DNA of 25,805 nucleotides from a virus, in the IMG/VR virus record IMGVR_UViG_3300027870_000014, positions 1-25,805 of that record. One strand, given 5' to 3'. This document shows positions 6,321 through 13,894 of the stretch, one piece after another (positions within the stretch are counted from its first letter, which is position 1; the number at the start of each line of letters is the position of its first letter). The position numbers and the translations under genes were made by a program. The notes under the pieces are model-generated. The model was not told where the DNA came from, did not search any database, and saw nothing but the letters and a program-made list of their open reading frames with translations.

Positions 6321-7721
6321 ATGCGCCTTCTTGGTCTGGATATCAAACGCGCGGCCAGCGGCATGGCGACCGTGCCTGCGCGCGGATGGTCCCGGATTCT
6401 CGAATCATTCACGGGCGCATGGCAACAGAATGTTGAGGTCAAGCAGTGCGATCTGGTTTCGTACCCGACGCTATATGCGTGCATTCAGCGCATTGCATCG
6501 GATATCGGCAAATTGCCGTTCTGCCTGAAGCGGAAGAACAACAGCGGCATTTGGCAAGAGGAGGATAATCCCGCCTATTCCCCCGTGCTCCGCAAGCCGA
6601 ATGGATACCAGACTACGCAGCAGTTTCTTGAGCTTTGGCTGGTATCGAAGCTGACGCAGGGCAATACCTATGTCCTCAAGGTGCGCGACAACCGCGGCGT
6701 TGTGGTCGCGATGTATGTACTCGACCCGTGCCGCGTGCAGCCGATGGTCACGGAATCCGGCGCCGTCTACTACCAGCTGATGACGGATAGGCTCAATAAG
6801 CTGCCCGAGGGCCTGCCGCAGGATAGATTGCTTGTTCCGGCGTCGGAGATCATCCACGACCGTTGCATTACCTTCCACCATCCGCTGATTGGCGTGCCGC
6901 CTTTGTGCGCAGCCTATTGGCCGGCGGTGAAGAACCTAAAGATCCTGCAGAGTTCGACGCAATTCTTCGGAAACAGTTCGCAGCCTGGCGGCATCCTGTC
7001 AGCGCCGGCTGGAATGGACGACGAGGATGCGCAGCGGATCAAGGAATACTGGGACGCGAATTACAGCGGCACCAACGCCGGCAAGGTCGCAGTTATCGGC
7101 GCCGATATGAAGTTCACCAGCTTCGCCATGAAGGGCGCCGATTCTCAGCTTGTCGAGCAGATGCGCTACTCGGATGAGCAGATTTGCCAGCCCTTTGGCG
7201 TCCCGCCATTCAAGATCGGCATTGGCACGATCCCGGCCGGACTGGGCATCGATGCGATCAACCTGATGTATTTCGACGATGCGCTTTCGTGCCACGTCGA
7301 GGCGATCGAGAACCTTCTCGACCAGGCGCTCGCGCTGTCCAATGATCTCGGCATCTGGCTCGACACGGAGCCGCTTTTGCGCATGGACGTTGGCAAGCAG
7401 GCAGACGTGGAATCGAAGCTGGTGGGCGGAAAGATCAAGACGCCGGACGAGGCGCGCAAGCGGTTCAACCTCGGCGCTACTGGCGGCGGCGATACGCTTT
7501 GGGGCCAGCAGCAGGACTACCCGCTCGGCATGCTGGCCGATCGTGCGGAATGGGATCCGAATATGCAGCAGCCGGCGCAATCGGCTCCGGTCGCGCCCGA
7601 TCCTACGGCCGATCCGAGCGCGGACCCAAGCGCCAATGCGGCAGAAGAGATGCGGCAACTTAAAGCCGAACTGTGGGCGCGCAAGGCGCTAGACGCGATA
7701 CGAGAGGCCGTCAATGCTTGA
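6321..7721 (+). CDS. Portal protein (HK97 family)
   Basis: A 466-residue portal subunit. It forms the ring at the single capsid vertex through which terminase pumps DNA and to which connectors bind. Family features include the N-terminal VKQCDLVSYPTLYACIQRIASDIGKLPF stretch, the wing segment with PNGYQTTQQFLELWL, the HHPLIGVPPLCAAYWP region and the stem/crown segment EQICQPFGVPPFKIGIG. The tail holds a short DP-rich repeat (DPTADPSADPSA), then a helix. The ATG at 6321 lies directly after the previous stop and gives a family-like N-terminus. An in-frame ATG at 6195 would overlap the upstream gene by over 120 bases and is rejected. The gene lies after the capsid gene rather than before the protease, which differs from the HK97 order. 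Confidence 0.95.
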   Translation: MRLLGLDIKRAASGMATVPARGWSRILESFTGAWQQNVEVKQCDLVSYPTLYACIQRIASDIGKLPFCLKRKNNSGIWQEEDNPAYSPVLRKPNGYQTTQQFLELWLVSKLTQGNTYVLKVRDNRGVVVAMYVLDPCRVQPMVTESGAVYYQLMTDRLNKLPEGLPQDRLLVPASEIIHDRCITFHHPLIGVPPLCAAYWPAVKNLKILQSSTQFFGNSSQPGGILSAPAGMDDEDAQRIKEYWDANYSGTNAGKVAVIGADMKFTSFAMKGADSQLVEQMRYSDEQICQPFGVPPFKIGIGTIPAGLGIDAINLMYFDDALSCHVEAIENLLDQALALSNDLGIWLDTEPLLRMDVGKQADVESKLVGGKIKTPDEARKRFNLGATGGGDTLWGQQQDYPLGMLADRAEWDPNMQQPAQSAPVAPDPTADPSADPSANAAEEMRQLKAELWARKALDAIREAVNA

Positions 7722-8604
7722 CGCAACAGAGTTTGGCAAGGCGATGGCCGCGATCGTTCGCGACGCTACGACGCCGCTGCAGAAGCGCATCGAGGAGCTT
7801 GAGGCGCGGCAATTGCAGCGCGGCGAGAAGGGCGATCCTGGTATCGCTGGTGAGCGAGGCGAGGCTGGCGAGCCGGGTATTGCCGGTCCACAGGGTGAGC
7901 CGGGGCCGCAAGGGCCGCAGGGCGCTCCCGGCAAGGACGCTGATCCGATCGATCTTGCCGATGTTGCGCGCGAGCTGGCATCGCTGCCGGAAATCAAAAC
8001 AGTGCTTGACCTGTTGACGGCCGAAGCGGTCGCGAAGCACTTCCAGGCAAACCCGGTGCGCGATGGCAGGGATGGCGCGCCTGGCGCGAATGGCAAGGAC
8101 GGCGCAGCCGGTCCGCAAGGCGAGCGCGGCCTCGACGGCGCGGTCGGCAAGGACGGAGCCGGTATCGCTGATCTGCTAATAGACCGAGACGGCCATCTCG
8201 TGGCGACCATGACGGATGGCCGCACGAAGAACCTTGGCCCAGTGATCGGCAAGGATGGTGCGCCAGGCAAGGACGGCGCAGACTTCACCGACTGCGAGAT
8301 CGAATACGACGGGGAACGTACGATCACGGTACGCGGTAAGGGCGGCGAGATCGTCAAGCATGTTCCAATCCCGATCGACCGCGGCTACTGGTCGGAAGGC
8401 AAGTCTGCAGAGCGGGCCGATATCCTGACGCACAACGGCTGCGCATGGATCGCGTTGCGAGCAACGAAGGCAACACCTTGCCATGAGAACAAGGATGACT
8501 GGCGCCTGATGGTCCGCAAGGGCCGCGACGGCGTTGACGGTCGCAATGGGCGAGACCTTGGCCCGGCTCCGCCCGTGAAGCTCAACGGAGCCGGCGATGC
8601 TTGA
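7714..8604 (+). CDS. Collagen-like virion protein, possible head fibre
   Basis: A 296-residue protein with four blocks of collagen Gly-X-Y triplets at about residues 37-75, 118-148, 179-189 and 270-281. Residues 5-36 form a likely coiled coil that could start trimerisation. Residues about 190-265 form a globular segment containing YWSEGKSAERADILTHNG and CAWIALRATK, a pattern common in phage fibre-like proteins. It overlaps the portal gene by 8 bases (ribosome site GAGAGG just upstream) and the connector gene by 8 bases, so it is made with head-neck proteins. A head or neck fibre that contacts the host surface is the best inference. Collagen-like stretches are often glycosylated in other systems, of interest given the sugar-transfer genes downstream. 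No signal peptide. Confidence 0.85.
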   Translation: MLDATEFGKAMAAIVRDATTPLQKRIEELEARQLQRGEKGDPGIAGERGEAGEPGIAGPQGEPGPQGPQGAPGKDADPIDLADVARELASLPEIKTVLDLLTAEAVAKHFQANPVRDGRDGAPGANGKDGAAGPQGERGLDGAVGKDGAGIADLLIDRDGHLVATMTDGRTKNLGPVIGKDGAPGKDGADFTDCEIEYDGERTITVRGKGGEIVKHVPIPIDRGYWSEGKSAERADILTHNGCAWIALRATKATPCHENKDDWRLMVRKGRDGVDGRNGRDLGPAPPVKLNGAGDA

Positions 8605-8989
8605 ACTCGTCACGCACGACGAAGCCGTTGCGCATCTCCGTCTAGACGAGTCCGCGGACGATGCGTGGCTTTCGGTCTTCATCCCGGCGATCTCGGAAGC
8701 CGTCGCTGGCTGGCTGAAGGACGAATGGCGGCTCTATGTGCCGGAGATGGACGGCGGCGAGGTCGTTGTCGATTCCTCTGGCGATCCTGTGCCGGCAGTC
8801 GATTCAAACGGCTACACCGTGCGCCCCGTCGTCAAGGCCGCGGTGCTGTTGGAGCTTAGCAGCGTCTACCGCTATCGCGAGGGCGAAGGGAAAGACAACG
8901 TGGTTTCGGATGCTGCCGGCCATGGGTATTCGCTCAACAAGGCCTCAACCGCCATACTGGCATCGCTGCGTAAATCGACTCTCGCATGA
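8597..8989 (+). CDS. Head-tail connector (HK97 gp6-like)
   Basis: A 130-residue protein of the gp6-like connector type, which forms a ring under the portal. Visible family features are the opening THDEAVAHLRLDESADDAWLSVFIPAISEAVAGWL, a short loop, then RPVVKAAVLLELSSVYRYREGEG, where the helical stretch before the arginine-rich YRYRE is typical. It overlaps the collagen-like gene by 8 bases and the next connector by 4, consistent with coupled synthesis at matched ratios. Similar proteins are called Phage_connect_1 or DNA packaging protein in other phages. Confidence 0.85.
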   Translation: MLELVTHDEAVAHLRLDESADDAWLSVFIPAISEAVAGWLKDEWRLYVPEMDGGEVVVDSSGDPVPAVDSNGYTVRPVVKAAVLLELSSVYRYREGEGKDNVVSDAAGHGYSLNKASTAILASLRKSTLA

Positions 8990-9324
8990 GCAACGTAGCC
9001 GCCGGCCGCCTCCGTCACCGCATCCGCATTGATGAGCAGGTTACGCTGAAGAATTCATCCGGCGAGCAGACGGTCGAATGGGAAGAAGTCGCGACGGTAT
9101 GGGCGGCAATCGAACCGCTTAGCGCTCGCGAATCGATGATCGCCGAGCAGACGCAATCGAAGGTAAGCGCGCGGATCATCATCCGTTCAAGGAACGACAT
9201 TCGCGCCAGCATGCGCGCCGTTCATGGGACGACGATCTACAACATCGAAGGCGTGATCCGCGATCCGGATAGCGGGCAGGAGTGGATTACGTTGACCGTG
9301 ACGACTGGAGTCAATGAAGGCTAG
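8986..9324 (+). CDS. Head-tail joining / head closure protein
   Basis: A 112-residue member of the phage head-tail joining family (SPP1 gp16 / HK97 gp7-like), which binds under the connector ring and forms the tail-docking surface. Recognisable are GRLRHRIRIDEQV, then EEVATVWAAIEPLSARE with the W-A-x-I-E-P-L hallmark, and a C-terminal half with IIRSRNDIRASMRAVHGTTIYNIEGVI. A 4-base overlap links it to the connector gene. An 11-base overlap links it to the first gene of the sugar/methyl cassette, which separates it from the next structural gene by about 4.6 kb. Confidence 0.9.
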   Translation: MSNVAAGRLRHRIRIDEQVTLKNSSGEQTVEWEEVATVWAAIEPLSARESMIAEQTQSKVSARIIIRSRNDIRASMRAVHGTTIYNIEGVIRDPDSGQEWITLTVTTGVNEG

Positions 9325-10027
9325 GGCGTTCCTAAATCTTCGCTACACCGTCCCCGAACGGCGCGCAGTGTTCACGGAAGGGTTGCAGCAGATCGGATTC
9401 GAAGTAGTGCATGGCCTGACGCGCGAGCCGCGCGAAGGCGATGTGCTCGTGACGTGGAACCGCATCCACGAAGGCGATGCCTGCGCGCGCGAGTTCGAGC
9501 GGCGCGGCAATGCGGTCCTAGTGACCGAGAACGCAACGTGGGGAAACGGCTTCGCCGGCGAACCCTGGTACACCCTGGCACGGAGCTATCATAACCTCAG
9601 TGGCACATTCCCGATTGGCGGTGACGAGCGGTGGGACTCTCTGGGCGTCGAGCTGGCGCCATGGCGGACGAGAGGCGAGACAGTCATTCTGCCCAGCCGA
9701 GGCATCGGCCCGCCTGCCCATCGGATGCCTCGCGATTGGACATCGCGGCAGGTTGGACGAGTCCGGTCGCATCCTGGTACGGGGCCGGCGAAACGGCTCG
9801 AAGAAGACCTCGCCGAGTGCGGCCGGGTGGTTACGTGGGGTTCTGGCGCGGCAGTCAAGGCGCTAATGCTCGGCATTCCGGTCGAATCGCACATGCCGGG
9901 ATGGATCGCGGCTCAAGACAACACTGATGCCGGGCGACTGGCAATGTTCCGGCGGCTAGCGCATGCGCAGTGGCGCCTTTCAGAACTCAGGACGGGTGAG
10001 CCATTCGCACGATTGCTTGCGAGGTAG
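9314..10027 (+). CDS. Putative GT-B-like glycosyltransferase, copy 1
   Basis: A 237-residue protein. The most telling segment is GRVVTWGSGAAVKALMLGIPVESH near residues 168-191, the pattern of a nucleotide-sugar-binding half in GT-B or capsule-type glycosyltransferases (conserved Ser/Ala-rich turn, then GIPV). RSHPGTGPAKRLEEDL just before it resembles their RPHPG-type loop. It ends with WRLSELRTGEPFARLL. The next gene shares both the GIPV region and this C-terminal signature, so the two are paralogues. The start ATG at 9314 lies inside the head-closure gene. No membrane segment or signal peptide. Donor and acceptor sugars cannot be told. Family assignment is pattern-based and moderate. Confidence 0.6.
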   Translation: MKARAFLNLRYTVPERRAVFTEGLQQIGFEVVHGLTREPREGDVLVTWNRIHEGDACAREFERRGNAVLVTENATWGNGFAGEPWYTLARSYHNLSGTFPIGGDERWDSLGVELAPWRTRGETVILPSRGIGPPAHRMPRDWTSRQVGRVRSHPGTGPAKRLEEDLAECGRVVTWGSGAAVKALMLGIPVESHMPGWIAAQDNTDAGRLAMFRRLAHAQWRLSELRTGEPFARLLAR

Positions 10028-10028
10028 C

Positions 10029-10826
10029 GTGAATCTCAGGGTCGCATGTCTGACCCATCCGGGACAGAAGCGCTATCGGCTTGTGGCTGAGGCAATGGCG
10101 GTCGGGATCGGTCGCTGCGGCGATACGCCTTACATGCATCCATTGAGCGGACCGATGATGCAGGCGGACGTTGCAGTCTGCTACGGGTGGAAACGCCGCG
10201 CGCAATACATCGGCTATCCGCGGTTCGTCTATGCGGACCTCGGATACTGGCACCGAGACACGCATTACCGCCTCGTAGCCGGAGGATGGAGTCCGGAAGG
10301 GTACGTTATGGCCGGACTTCCATCGGAACGTCTCGCGAAGCTGGGCGTCGATGTGAAGCCGTGGAAGCAAGGCGGCGATACGATCATCATTGCTGGATCG
10401 ACTGGCAAGTCCTGCGTAGAGCATGGGCTGGCCTATCGGTCATGGGAGATTCGCGCGGCTGAACGCCTGCGAGATTGCGGTAAGCGCATCGTCTACAGGC
10501 CGAAGCCGACGGACCCATGTAAGGCGCCGCTTCCTGGCGTCGAATATGACCAAGCGCCGATCGAGGAATCATTGGCGCGAGCCTGCGCACTGGTAACGCA
10601 TCATTCCAATGCTGCAGTTCAGGCACTTGCGGCTGGCATTCCCGTCCATTGCGAGGTCGGCGCCGCTGCGGCCTTCAGCGTGCCGATGTCGGAAATCGCA
10701 CAAGCGCCGCGACTGGATGGCAGGGATCAGTTCCTTGCCGACGTCGCTTGGCTGAATTGGTCGTTGGATGAGATGCGCTCTGGCGAGGCTTGGGCGCACA
10801 TGAAGGAGCGAGGATTGCTGTGCTGA
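10029..10826 (+). CDS. Putative GT-B-like glycosyltransferase, copy 2
   Basis: A 265-residue protein (GTG start at 10029, one base after the previous stop, with GAGG just upstream) paralogous to the preceding gene. Shared features are the segment ALVTHHSNAAVQALAAGIPVH near residues 206-226 and the C-terminal LNWSLDEMRSGEAWAHM, matching WRLSELRTGEPFARL in copy 1. It also keeps RIVYRPKPTDP near 166-176, a basic loop typical of sugar-nucleotide phosphate binding, and an N-terminal Rossmann-like half (NLRVACLTHPGQKRYRLVAEAM). An ATG at 9963 would overlap copy 1 and is less likely. Probably soluble and cytoplasmic. Glycosyltransferase role is inferred from pattern and neighbours. Confidence 0.6.
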   Translation: MNLRVACLTHPGQKRYRLVAEAMAVGIGRCGDTPYMHPLSGPMMQADVAVCYGWKRRAQYIGYPRFVYADLGYWHRDTHYRLVAGGWSPEGYVMAGLPSERLAKLGVDVKPWKQGGDTIIIAGSTGKSCVEHGLAYRSWEIRAAERLRDCGKRIVYRPKPTDPCKAPLPGVEYDQAPIEESLARACALVTHHSNAAVQALAAGIPVHCEVGAAAAFSVPMSEIAQAPRLDGRDQFLADVAWLNWSLDEMRSGEAWAHMKERGLLC

Positions 10827-11518
10827 CATTCGACGCGGTGACGACTTTCGCGGAATCGCATTGGGAATCCCATGCGAAGCGATGCGTCGAGACTTTCCGG
10901 CAATTCTGGAGTGGCATCCCGCTGCGGACATTTACGGACGCGCAGCTTGAACTTGGGTCCGATTGGCTGCCGGAGTTCAAACAGCGCCATCGGCACCGCC
11001 CAACGCACAACTACCGCTTCGATGCTGTCCGGTTCGCGCACAAGGTAGCCGCCATCGAGATGGCATTCCGGGCAGGAAGCGCAGACGTACTGATTTGGAT
11101 CGATGCCGACTGCGTGACGCATGCGCCGGTAGACGCGGAATGGCTTTCAAGCCTGCTAGGAGATGCCGACCTTGGCTATCTCCGGCGCTCGACGAAGTAT
11201 CCGGAATGCGGATTTGTGATGTTCCGCCGATCGCAGGAAGGCGCCGAGCTGATTAAGGCAATGGTCCGCCTGTACCAGACCGATCGCCTGTTCGATCTGC
11301 CGGAGTGGCACGACTGCATGGCACTGGATCATGCCCGGCAGACGCTGGGCACGCGCTGGACGTCGCTTTCTGGAGATGCCGAGTCAACCGGGCATCCATT
11401 GGTCAATGGGCCGCTGGGCGCTCGCCTGGATCACTTGAAGGGCAAGCGCAAGGCGGCCGGAAAGTCGCTCAAGTCGGATTTGAAGAAATCGCGCAGCGAG
11501 GCCTATTGGAATGGGTAA
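10820..11518 (+). CDS. Putative GT-A glycosyltransferase (DxD)
   Basis: A 232-residue protein with a classic GT-A metal-binding DxD: ADVLIWIDADCVTHAPV around residues 88-104, with Asp95 and Asp97. Upstream RFAHKVAAIEMAF (71-83) matches the donor-binding helix often seen before DxD. Downstream GFVMFRRSQEGAELI and EWHDCMALDHAR complete a GT8/GT34-like layout. The C-terminus is lysine-rich and may contact nucleic acid, lipid or partner protein. The GTG at 10820 is chosen because GAGG lies six to seven bases upstream and it overlaps the previous stop by 7 bases. The ATG at 10790 is an alternative. A retaining hexosyltransferase is a guess. Confidence 0.75.
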   Translation: MLTFDAVTTFAESHWESHAKRCVETFRQFWSGIPLRTFTDAQLELGSDWLPEFKQRHRHRPTHNYRFDAVRFAHKVAAIEMAFRAGSADVLIWIDADCVTHAPVDAEWLSSLLGDADLGYLRRSTKYPECGFVMFRRSQEGAELIKAMVRLYQTDRLFDLPEWHDCMALDHARQTLGTRWTSLSGDAESTGHPLVNGPLGARLDHLKGKRKAAGKSLKSDLKKSRSEAYWNG

Positions 11519-12179
11519 GGGGCTGACCGCATCCATGCAGCTAGTCAAGGGCTTGGCGATGCCGGCCTTCGACGAGTTCATGGTCAAGATCGTGCCGGAT
11601 GATGGCCGATACCAGCACGAGAACCTGATGGCGGCGGCTTCGCATTGCAGGCAGCGCCGTACGGTCATCGATGGCGGCGCGCATGTGGGCATGTGGTCGC
11701 GAACGTTCGCCGGCCTGTTCGATCGCGTGATCGCTTTCGAGCCGTCACCCGATACCTTCGAATGCCTGCTCTACAACATCGACGCGCCGAACGTGGATTG
11801 CAGGAATCAGGCGCTTGGCGCCGCTCCCGGCAAGATCCACATGACCCTCGCCGGGTTCGAAGGGACGCAGCGCGAAAAGAACTCCGGCGCTCGCTATGTC
11901 GCGGACGGCGGCAACATTGACCGCGTGACGGTCGACTCGCTCGATCTGGACGACCTGGATCTGCTGAAAATGGACATTGAGGGCAGCGAGGTCGAGGCAT
12001 TGAAGGGCGCGCGCGAAACACTCCTGCGCTGCCGGCCCGTGGTCCTGTTTGAAGGAAAGAACGAATGGATCCGCCGCGGGTTCAAGGAAGATGCGCCGCA
12101 GCGCTTCCTGTCATCGCTCGGCGCTGAAAAGTTCGAGCGCGTCGGGATCGATGAAATTTGGGGCTGGCCCAATGGCTAA
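11511..12179 (+). CDS. FkbM-family methyltransferase
   Basis: A 222-residue SAM-dependent methyltransferase of the FkbM (Methyltransf_21) family, which commonly O-methylates sugars and polyketides. Motif I is VIDGGAHVG at residues 52-60, motif II-like VIAFEPSPDTFECLLYNI at 73-90, and the family hallmark VDSLDLDDLDLLKMDIEGSEVEALKGA spans about 141-167. The segment CRPVVLFEGKN follows. Identification is firm. It overlaps the GT-A gene by 8 bases and the next methyltransferase by 8 bases. In this company the most likely substrate is a sugar added by the neighbouring transferases. Confidence 0.93.
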   Translation: MGKGLTASMQLVKGLAMPAFDEFMVKIVPDDGRYQHENLMAAASHCRQRRTVIDGGAHVGMWSRTFAGLFDRVIAFEPSPDTFECLLYNIDAPNVDCRNQALGAAPGKIHMTLAGFEGTQREKNSGARYVADGGNIDRVTVDSLDLDDLDLLKMDIEGSEVEALKGARETLLRCRPVVLFEGKNEWIRRGFKEDAPQRFLSSLGAEKFERVGIDEIWGWPNG

Positions 12180-12759
12180 GCGATATGCGCAGATGCTTCC
12201 GATCATCGCCGAGCTGAAGCCGTCCGTGATCGTCGAGGTCGGCGTACACAAAGGACTGCGCGGATCTGCGCTTAGCCTGGAAGCCCTGAAACATTCGGCC
12301 AATGTCCGCTACGTCGGTTATGACGTGTTCGAGACGATGGGCGAGGAGTTCCAGCGCGAGGCCTTGAATGGCAAGAGCACGCCATCTGAGGCGCGCGCTC
12401 GGCAGGCTTTCGATCCAATCGTCGGCCAGCATCCCGGGTTTGCCTACGCCTTCCACGTGGGCGACACGCGCAAGACTCTGCACGGGCGGTCACTGGACGC
12501 AGACTTCGCGTTCATCGATGGCGACCATCGCGTTGAGGCGATCCGCGGCGACTATATGGCACTCAAAGATGCCAAGGTTGTCGTGTTGGATGACTTCTAC
12601 ATGCCTGGGCCTTCCGGATCACTACCGGACCTATTGCTCTACGGCGCGAATTCACTGGTCGATGAGCTTCGAGCAGATGGGCGCGAGGTGGAAATTCTTC
12701 CGATTGGCGACCTATGCAATCACGGCGCAGTGGCGCATCTGGCGGTAGTTCGCCAATGA
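12172..12759 (+). CDS. Class I SAM methyltransferase (Methyltransf_24-like)
   Basis: A 195-residue protein with a Rossmann-type SAM site: VIVEVGVHKGLRG at residues 19-31 as motif I, RYVGYDVFETM at 46-56 with the acidic residue after strand 2, and DFAFIDGDHRVEAIRGDY at 111-128, where the IDGDH is typical of Methyltransf_24 and TylF-like sugar O-methyltransferases. VVVLDDFYMPG (136-146) adds possible metal-binding aspartates. The start at 12172 overlaps the FkbM gene by 8 bases. An in-frame ATG at 12049 lies far inside that gene and is rejected. Two different methyltransferases side by side suggest two positions of methylation on one glycan, which is inference. Confidence 0.85.
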   Translation: MAKRYAQMLPIIAELKPSVIVEVGVHKGLRGSALSLEALKHSANVRYVGYDVFETMGEEFQREALNGKSTPSEARARQAFDPIVGQHPGFAYAFHVGDTRKTLHGRSLDADFAFIDGDHRVEAIRGDYMALKDAKVVVLDDFYMPGPSGSLPDLLLYGANSLVDELRADGREVEILPIGDLCNHGAVAHLAVVRQ

Positions 12760-13394
12760 TAGACCTGTTCGCTGGATGGGACGCGCGCGAGGAGGCCGGG
12801 TTCCATGTGTTCTGCCGCAGCGTGCTTTCGCGGGCATCAGTTCCGGTCCGGATTACTCCGGTTGGCGCATTCGGTGGACCGCAGGGGACGAACGAGTTCA
12901 CCTATTCGCGGTTCATGGTCCCGGCGATGATGGACTATCGCGGTCATGCGATCTTCATGGATGGAAGCGACATGCTTGCGCAGGACGACATTGCGAAGCT
13001 CGACGAACTGTTCGATGCGGCCTTCGCAGTGCAGGTCGTGAAACACCCGAACTACAAGACGCGGCACAAGGTCAAGTATATCGGAACGGCGATGGAGTGC
13101 CCGAATACGAACTATGCCCGGAAGAACTGGGCCTCGGTCATGCTGATCAATTGCGAGCATGAGGCATGGCGGTCTGTTCCAGAAGGATTGGACGCGCTGC
13201 AATTGCGATTCATTCCTGATGAGCTGATCGGCGAGCTTCCTGCGACATGGAATTGTCTTGTGGATGAGGGGCATGCGCCAGGCTCGGTGCTTCACTGGAC
13301 GGCCGGCATCCCCGCTTTCAAGCACTACACGAACGCTACGCAATCCGACGTATGGCACGCCGAGTGCGCAGCGATGATGCAGGCAGCGGCATGA
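12756..13394 (+). CDS. Putative GT-A (GT8-like) glycosyltransferase
   Basis: A 212-residue protein with a DxxD metal site in HAIFMDGSDMLAQDDI around residues 64-79 (Asp69, Asp72). It is preceded by SRFMVPAMMDY (51-61), in the place where GT8-type enzymes carry the donor-binding helix. The later VMLINCEHEAWRSV and VLHWTAGIPAFKHY resemble the acceptor-side motifs of GT-A enzymes, where LHWxGxPKPW-like patterns are common. It starts with ATGA overlapping the methyltransferase stop. Not homologous by eye to the other GT-A gene of the cassette beyond the DxD region. Predicted soluble. Confidence 0.72.
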   Translation: MIDLFAGWDAREEAGFHVFCRSVLSRASVPVRITPVGAFGGPQGTNEFTYSRFMVPAMMDYRGHAIFMDGSDMLAQDDIAKLDELFDAAFAVQVVKHPNYKTRHKVKYIGTAMECPNTNYARKNWASVMLINCEHEAWRSVPEGLDALQLRFIPDELIGELPATWNCLVDEGHAPGSVLHWTAGIPAFKHYTNATQSDVWHAECAAMMQAAA

Positions 13395-13894
13395 AGGTCG
13401 CGGTACTCGCCACCGGACCGAGCATGTCTCAGGCCGTGGCGGATCGTGCGCGCGCAGAATGCGATGCCGTGGTGGCGGTCAACAAAGCAATGGAGCTGGC
13501 GCCTTGGGCCGACGCTCTGGCGGCGAATGACCACGCATGGTGGCGTGCCAATCCGGAAGCCAAGACGTTCGCCGGCCGCAAGTTCAGTGCGAACAAGATC
13601 GAAGGCGTGGAACAGGTCGTGTCGGATCTAGTGACGCGCCAATCCAGCTCAGGTGTTCTCGGGCTTCATGTGGCGCAACTACTCGGCGCAACCGAGGTCG
13701 AGCTACACGGTTTCGAGAACCGAGGCGATCACTACTTCGGCAAGTACCCGGAACCGCTTCGCAACACATCGCCGTCGCGTTATAGCGCATTCGAGGACCA
13801 GCTTAGCGCGCTTGGCGCCTCGATGAAGAAGGCTGGAATCCGCATCATAAACAGGACGCCGGACTCGGCGCTAAGGTGCTTCGACCGTGGCTGA
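13391..13894 (+). CDS. DUF115/MptE-like protein
   Basis: A 167-residue Rossmann-like protein. The opening MKVAVLATGPSMSQAVADRAR carries the GxGPS-like nucleotide loop. AVVAVNKAMELAPWADALAANDHAWW follows, and SSSGVLGLHVAQLLGATEVELHGFE near residues 86-109 is the hallmark of the DUF115 group (MAF flagellin-glycosylation factors, MptE-type 6-hydroxymethylpterin pyrophosphokinases). In bacteria such proteins are tied to flagellin glycosylation with nonulosonic acids, while archaeal MptE acts in pterin synthesis. Here sugar transfer or sugar handling is more likely from context. It overlaps its neighbours by 4 and 8 bases. The protein is shorter than full MAF enzymes, so it may be only the nucleotide-binding core. 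Confidence 0.65.
   Translation: MKVAVLATGPSMSQAVADRARAECDAVVAVNKAMELAPWADALAANDHAWWRANPEAKTFAGRKFSANKIEGVEQVVSDLVTRQSSSGVLGLHVAQLLGATEVELHGFENRGDHYFGKYPEPLRNTSPSRYSAFEDQLSALGASMKKAGIRIINRTPDSALRCFDRG

Noticed and set aside
6999-7658. 219-codon minus-strand frame in the portal gene
   Set aside because: Shadow of the portal coding sequence; composition is that of a GC-rich antisense frame.
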